Part shown: positions 58,715-64,000 of the stretch, piece after piece | Position numbering within the stretch: the first letter of the stretch is position 1 | How the letters are laid out: every line of letters begins with the position of its first letter | Source of the DNA: Vigna angularis | Lineage: Eukaryota; Streptophyta; Magnoliopsida; Fabales; Fabaceae | Assembly: GCF_016808095.1 (NCBI RefSeq) | Contig: NC_068971.1 | Location: forward strand, 11,420,501-11,484,500 | Direction of reading: 5' to 3' | Length of the DNA: 64,000 nt | The notes under the pieces: generated by a model | The model's database searches: none | What the model was told of the DNA's origin: nothing | The model's input: only the letters and a program-made list of their open reading frames with translations | Position numbers and translations under genes: made by a program

Positions 58715-60449
58715 TTAGGATGCAGGTACCCAATTGAATTTAGGTCCTTTTGTTTTAGGGGGTTTTGGTGATTCCTTAGAAATCCATCTAAATTTGCCTT
58801 TAGGTACACCAACATTTTTATAATAACAAGATTTTGATGCATGACCAATGTGATTGTAGTAAAAACATGTTGTGGATGAAGGTTTGATAATGTCAACAAA
58901 TTTTCTAGCCTTCATTTTACTACTTTTATCGGTATAGCCAATTCCTTGCTTGTTTAGCACGCTTCTTTGTGATCGAAGTAAAGCTTCAAGGTTTGAACTA
59001 CCTAAAGTGAACTTAGACAAAGTGTTCATGAGGTATTCAATTTCTTCCAACTATCTTGGACAATTTTCACACTCTTAAGCACTTACTTTGCTCTCTTTTA
59101 TTTTTTGACTAGGTGCATATTTCAATTCTTCCAGTTCAATTTTCAGATTTTTATTCTCTTTGTCTAGGTTGTCTAATCTACTTTCTAGACACCTATTTTC
59201 ACTCTTAAGGCTATTATTTGCATATTTCATTTTTCTAGCTTCTTCATGTTATTCTTGGAATGCATCAAGGAGTTGACAATACCTGTCTTTTATGCTTTCA
59301 TCTTCAAAGCTGTCACATTGCTTTCTAAAGATATTGAGTCAGCCATCAAGCATAAATTTGTTACCTTTTCAATGCTCTCATCATATTCACTTGAGGAAGA
59401 GCTTGAGGAGCTATCTTCCTAGGCTATATAGGTTTTTTTCTTTCTATGGTTTTTGCTATGTGGATGGTTCTTTTCTTCCAGCTTTTGTTTCATTTTAATC
59501 AATGGACATTCGGGCTTAATGTGTCCAACCTTGCCACATTCATAGCAAGTTGATGCAGCATCAGATTTTCCTTTTCTTCTATTTGACCTTGTATTTCCTG
59601 CAAAATCAGAGTTAGCCTTATTTTTAAATTTCAAGAATTTGGAGAACCTTTTTACCATGAAACTCATTGCTTCAGCGTCTGAATTTTCAGCTTCAAGATC
59701 GTCTTCATCCTCATGCTTTCTTGAACTAGTTTTATTTGTTGTTCTTACAACAGTCTTGAGAGAAATTGTGTGCCTTTACTCTCCTTCTTCTTCTTCCTTC
59801 AATCTTCCTAGCTCTAGTTCATGTTCCCCTAACTTTCCAAACAATGTAGCCACATTCATAGTAGTAAGATCTCTTGATTCTGAGATGGTTGTTACCTTGG
59901 GTTGCCAATTTCTTTTTAGGCTCTTTAAAATCTTGATATTCAACTCTTCCTTATCAAAAGTCTCTCCAAGAGCAAGAAGGTGATTTACTATGTGAGTAAA
60001 TCTTTTCTGCACATCATATATAGTCTCACCATTCTTCATCCTAAACATCTCATACTCTTGAATCAAAGAGTTCTTCCTAAATCTTTTTACCTCATCTGTC
60101 CCTCATGTGGTACCTCTAAAACATCCCACATTTCTTTGGCAATTTCACAAACTGAGATTCTATAGAATTCATCAATTGTAAGTGTAGAGGAGATGATATT
60201 CTTGACCCTCACATCATAATTAACTCTCTTGCTTTCTTCTGCTTTCCAATCAGAGAAATCTTTAGGTTTGGTCTTTCCATTTTCTATCTTGGTTGGTTCA
60301 TAGGGTCCATTGATCACGACATCCCACACACCTTTGTCTATTGATTCCAAGAAGATCTTCATTCTAATTTTCCAAAACGGATAATTTTCACCCGCAAATA
60401 GAGGTGACCTATTTGTGGATGCACCTTCTCCAAAAGATATACTAGCCAT
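58715..60449 (-). pseudogene. copia-type Gag with two zinc knuckles, broken
   Basis: Starts MASISFGEGASTNRSPLFAG at 60449 and continues NYPFWKIRMKIFLESIDKGV, the standard beginning of copia Gag (DUF4219/UBN2). After a frame break near 60087 it resumes with YEMFRMKNGETIYDVQKRFT and LGETFDKEELNIKILKSLKR. A knuckle CYECGKVGHIKPEC lies near 59545, and a second, degenerate one, CFYYNHIGHASKSC (second Cys replaced by Tyr), near 58855. Several frame breaks and stops separate the pieces. No protease, integrase or reverse transcriptase follows, so the element has lost pol. Confidence 0.8.
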
Positions 60450-60499
60450 TTGGATCTTGTTTAATCTATTAAAATACAATTTCCATCTCTAATACCAGT

Positions 60500-61590
60500 T
60501 GTTAGAAATAAGAGCCCTTATATCCCAAGAGGGGCGGGTGAATTGGATTTAAACATCTTTTGAAAATCTTTTTTAAATCTTTAAAGAGTTCTTGAATTCT
60601 CGAAATCAATAACCAAAGATTAAATGAATCAACTAAGTAAAGAAAGATCAAAGAACACAAAAATTTATACTGGTGCAGCGTCTCACAAGCCTACATCCAG
60701 TCTTCTCCCAACAACCTGGCCTAACCCGCACAGGTGCTACACAATGTAGAATCAAAGATAAACTGATTAAAATACACTCTTATAGTGCAGATATATGAGT
60801 ACATGTGAAGTCCACTTGATTTTGAATGAAATCTTGATGCTTGATCACCCAATGAAGCTTGAATTTCTCCAAGAACAGTTCTTGAGAGACCCTATACTCA
60901 AAACTCGGAAATAAAGTCAGTATATGTCAATTAAAATCGTTAATGAAACAGGTTTCAAGTCTGGTTTATATAGAAAAACTAAATCCTGACGTAGATCGAC
61001 GTTATCGGCATAACCTATTATACTTTTCTTTCTGTTTTAACATAATATAGCACATGTATAATCGATTATTTCAACATTTATGCCTATAACTACCTCTTTT
61101 AACTAACCTAACAGATTAAGTTATTTGTATAATGGATTAGACCTTTCTTTCTATTTTAATTGATTATGGAACTTATATAATCGATTATTTTGTCACTTAG
61201 CCTATTTAGTCATCCATTTGTCTTTCTTAACAGATTATGTTATCTGTATAGCAGATTATGCCTTTCTCTTTGTTTTAATTGATTATGTAACTTATGTAAT
61301 CGATTATAACAGAGTGTTTTGCCCCTGTTTAGCTTTCTAAGTATTCTAGTTTAATCTAATGGATTATATCACTTATGTAATCGACTATTATTACCAGAAA
61401 CTAGATTTCCAATCTGTTTTGAGCTTATTTCCCTAATCATGAATGGATTATACATCTAACACTAACATGTTCATGATCTAAACATTTGTTATGTCATTTT
61501 GTTGTGCAAGAATGATTAAAACCATTTCCAATCATTTAAAACTATTCATCATCAAAAACCAATATATGTAGAGACTATGCTTCCCTTATC
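60500..61590 (-). repeat. LTR-like repeat, right copy (5' LTR on the minus strand)
   Basis: Lies immediately upstream, in minus-strand sense, of the gag start and primer-like site. About 450 bp at its far end match the left copy at 54170-54620. It carries many TAATYGATTA palindromes. The extreme end (TGTTGGTCATC in the other copy) is replaced here near 61585, so this copy is probably truncated. Confidence 0.6.
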
Positions 61591-62438
61591 AACAGCACGA
61601 TGGACGAAAGGAGGATCTTGTGGATCAATAAAAAATGGAGAAGCATCCCATGAGCCGGCAGTGGCAGCAATGGAGAAGAAGTTGCAGATAAAATTTTCTG
61701 ATATCATATCAGACTTTCTTCAATGGTGGAGAAAGAGACAAAAGAGCATAGAGAAGGAAGAAAAGAAGACAATCAGCGAAATTATGCAAATATATTTTCT
61801 ATCAGAGAAAGGTGAAAAACAAAAGGGTATATACTTCAGCTTATCAGAGAAACATAGAGAAACTAACAACCTTATAAAAAGCAACGCAGAGTACACGGGT
61901 GAGTTAATATAAGTTATAAATCGGAGTAGTATAATTACTTAAGTTTCATTTAAAGTATTAGTGTTTGGTTCTCCCCTTTAATAACTAGGTTTTGAATGTG
62001 AGTTTCTCAGATGTTGGGATGTTAATCAATAGCAAATATTGACTGTTGAAGGGTTCTAAAGAACAAGAAGTCGAGTGAAGTGTTGCCAAGTATTATAAAG
62101 AATGAGCCAAGAAGTCCATTGAAAGTTGAGAGTTGGTGACAGGTTGATCAAGAGTTCAAATTTAAAAATAAATAAATAAAGTCTATTGAAAAATGCACAT
62201 TTTAAAAAAAATAAAAAAACTGTAGTAGTTGTATCATTCTCTTTTTCTTTTCACCACCAATTGTATAGTATTCGGTTACAGTTACAAGTATAAAATTTAC
62301 AAGGTCCCAAATGGGAAGTGCAGATACTAGCTATGTCCCTAGTAACTTCCTACCTTTATCATCTATCAAAATCTTGGTGCAAAATATATTATAATTACAT
62401 TTTTCATAATATATGAAGGAGGATGGCACAGTACAGCA
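61591..62438. other. intergenic, no recognised gene
   Basis: A plus-strand open frame of 111 codons (61577-61912) starts inside the LTR-like repeat. It is Lys/Glu-rich with no known motif, and I do not think it is a gene. The rest is AT-rich and leads into the 3' UTR of the receptor kinase. Confidence 0.5.
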
Positions 62439-64000
62439 TCAGCGAGGAACAATGGTGGGAATGACATCACTGACAAGATTGCTTCCAGACACATATGAGG
62501 ACATGTGTTGCTCCTCCCTTGCTACATGGGATGCTGATGTTGATGCTGATGATGAGGGTGGTGCTATGTTGCCAGAACTGTCTAAGCTAACATCTGAGTA
62601 AACAGTTTCAGCTTCAGGCAACATTGCAATGATATCTTCCAGTGTCCTCACCACATCTATCATTGATGGTCTCTCCTCTGGATTGTCTTGGCAACAACTG
62701 AGGGCCAGAGTTAAGAATTTTTCCAAGCATTCAGATGTATACAACCCAATTCTGCTGTCTATGATGGAAGATACTGTGCCAGATTGATGAGCCATGTTAA
62801 CCTGACATAAAATTGTGCACATTATTGATAACTTGTTTGATAAATTGATATATTTAGTATTTCTGTGTGTATGGCTTGTGAATAAATCAGATATAGGAGA
62901 ATTCAAATGTGCAGGCAGTAGAATAAAATTCTTATGATTAGTTTACTATTCAATGTTTTTGATGATTTAATGATTAGATAGAGACAGAAAAGTAGTGGAC
63001 TGATGAAAAAGAAAGGTACCTCGCGAACAATGTTTTTTCCATGAGAAATTGGTTGCATGGCTGTTAAAAGCTCTAGATACACAATTCCCAGGCTATAGAC
63101 ATCACATTTGTCTGTCAGCTTATGAGTCAACAAATATTCTGGGTCCAGGTAACCCTGCAGCAAAATTACAAAGTAATCATTACATTCTGACTGTAGTGCC
63201 TTTCAGTATTACAGAAAAAATGTACAAAAATCAACCATCAACAAAATATCAAATGATAACAACAAATTTAAACTACATTACAGTACATAAGAATGAAGAC
63301 TAATAAATGCTTAAGGACACGGTTAAGAAAATAGAAATATAAATCTTTTATTGAAGAAAACCATTTATTATGAATAATGTGAAAGTGATTTAATACTTTT
63401 TTAATGGATAATATAAAGCACATGATGCTGATATGAAAACAAAACTTAGATGTAGCTCCCTTGGTGCTATTTAATTATTAGAATTGTTGTTTCATCTCAG
63501 TAATTCAAATAGATCTTTATTGCAAACTTTCATTATCCAAATTACCGAGGAGAAACTCCAATTCTAATAGGAGAACAATGCCGCTTGACCAGAAAGACCA
63601 AAAAACTAAAAAGGAAAATGACAGTGGCACAAGGTGGAAGACGCTTAAGCTAATCAGGAAAAGGTAAGTGAGGTTTAAGCACTATGAAGAGGCCCACAAA
63701 AAAGCTTACAACAATTAGGGTGTGAGGAATATTACAAGGGTAAGATATTGCAAGCCTGAGAACTTTGATAATTATTTTGCCAAATTTGAATGAAAGGTAT
63801 CGGTTGAATAATCCATGTAATCAGAAACTTCACAATATAACTTCAGGTCTTATATATCTGGAATTATTCCTTAATTCTAACAGACTTACTGGAGTTCCTC
63901 TCACAACTGTTGACACATATTTAGGAGCAGTTCCCTCTTCATCTAAGTCTGGTACAAGCCGTGAGAGTCCAAAATCGGCCACTTTAGCTGTAAACTTGGA
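62439..64000 (-). CDS. LRR receptor-like serine/threonine kinase, C-terminal part (At1g06840-like), cut by window edge
   Basis: Three exons are visible, complement(join(62439..62801,63020..63154,63890..>64000)), all phase 0, giving the last 202 residues. The edge exon starts within the catalytic domain with [10 protein letters not shown] (activation-loop DFG) and ends VVRGTP. The middle exon gives [20 protein letters not shown] and [18 protein letters not shown]. The last exon begins [17 protein letters not shown] and contains [12 protein letters not shown] (subdomain XI Arg), then a Ser-rich tail ending DVIPTIVPR. The HGKNIVREV and SRLVPD wording matches the At1g06840/At5g01950/At3g53590 group of plasma-membrane leucine-rich-repeat kinases. 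The leucine-rich repeats and the transmembrane helix lie beyond the window. One oddity: the usual TDKSDVYS reads TDKCDVYS. No frame break is seen in the visible part. Confidence 0.9.

Larger units (their letters stand above)
53200..61590 (-). mobile_element. nested remnants of minus-strand LTR retrotransposons
   Basis: A long direct repeat (about 54170-54620 and 61150-61590) flanks minus-strand gag-like and other element frames, as two LTRs of one element would. Read on the minus strand, the inner edge of the right copy ends TTCTAACA at about 60500 and is followed by ACTGGTATTAGAGATGG, a mutated form of the common TGGTATCAGAGC primer site. A polypurine-like run, AAAAGGGGGGAA, lies just inside the left copy (about 54675). 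A further LTR-like segment (about 55950-57000) shares AGAAGGGGTGAATTGG and TTTATACTGGTTC words with 60520-60700, suggesting a second, nested element. Boundaries are approximate, and no pol region (integrase, reverse transcriptase) was recognised. Confidence 0.6.

Noticed and set aside
61577..61912. 111-codon plus-strand open frame as a gene
   Set aside because: It starts inside an LTR-like repeat, is Lys/Glu-rich without motif or splice context, and resembles no family I know.
1..64000. CRISPR arrays, bacterial operons or phage genes
   Set aside because: The composition, introns and repeats are those of a plant nuclear genome. No regularly spaced short repeats with unique spacers were seen.

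Overview
This is plant nuclear DNA: AT-rich, with intron-bearing genes, GT-AG splice sites and a heavy load of transposons. It is most likely a legume, probably a phaseoloid one (bean, Vigna or soybean-like). That placement rests on the repeat types and on resemblance to legume proteins, and it is an inference. No bacterial features were seen.

Five host genes can be supported. They are NDUFA1/MWFE of mitochondrial complex I (minus, 1678-1957), a seven-exon STAR/KH RNA-binding protein (plus, 25793-31574), a RETICULATA-RELATED/DUF3411 chloroplast membrane protein (plus, 39343-40371), a five-exon ZIP-family metal transporter (minus, 45745-49572), and the C-terminal end of an LRR receptor-like kinase cut by the right edge (minus, 62439-64000). 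The first four have their best-remembered Arabidopsis relatives in one consecutive block, At3g08610 to At3g08650, so this is probably an old gene neighbourhood stretched by insertions. The 24 kb between NDUFA1 and the KH gene is mostly transposons.

Layout. 1-2 kb: NDUFA1. 2.07-2.76 kb: a 691-bp Mutator-type element just upstream of NDUFA1, holding a 150-bp palindrome. 3.5-5.9 kb: a non-coding LTR-like repeat with a 60-bp tandem array; relatives lie at 12.5-14.1 and 41.3-43.6 kb. 7.02-11.76 kb: a complete but inactivated Ty1/copia element with 320-bp LTRs. 12.08-12.45 kb: a 375-bp foldback element. 15.23-20.95 kb: a 5.7-kb Mutator-like element with about 230-bp terminal inverted repeats. It carries a broken MURA-type transposase and, convergent to it, a broken GRF zinc finger/coiled coil/membrane-anchor gene, and it also contains a fragment of a Cassandra-type 5S-derived TRIM. 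25.8-31.6 kb: KH gene. 34.2-36.5 kb: unresolved repeats with a perfect 38-bp inverted repeat. 36.5-37.6 kb: a probable Pack-MULE. 38.9-40.4 kb: DUF3411 gene. 45.7-49.9 kb: ZIP gene. 53.2-61.6 kb: nested minus-strand LTR-retrotransposon wreckage rich in a TAATCGATTA palindrome. 62.4-64 kb: receptor kinase.

The most distinctive items are four Mutator-class insertions, each bounded by a readable perfect 9-bp target duplication; the two-gene MULE with its accessory GRF/membrane-anchor pseudogene; a Cassandra 5S promoter read antisense by the end of the transposase frame; and a plant ZIP transporter that looks like two ZIP halves in tandem. The host genes appear independent of one another (respiration, RNA processing, plastid membrane, metal transport, signalling).
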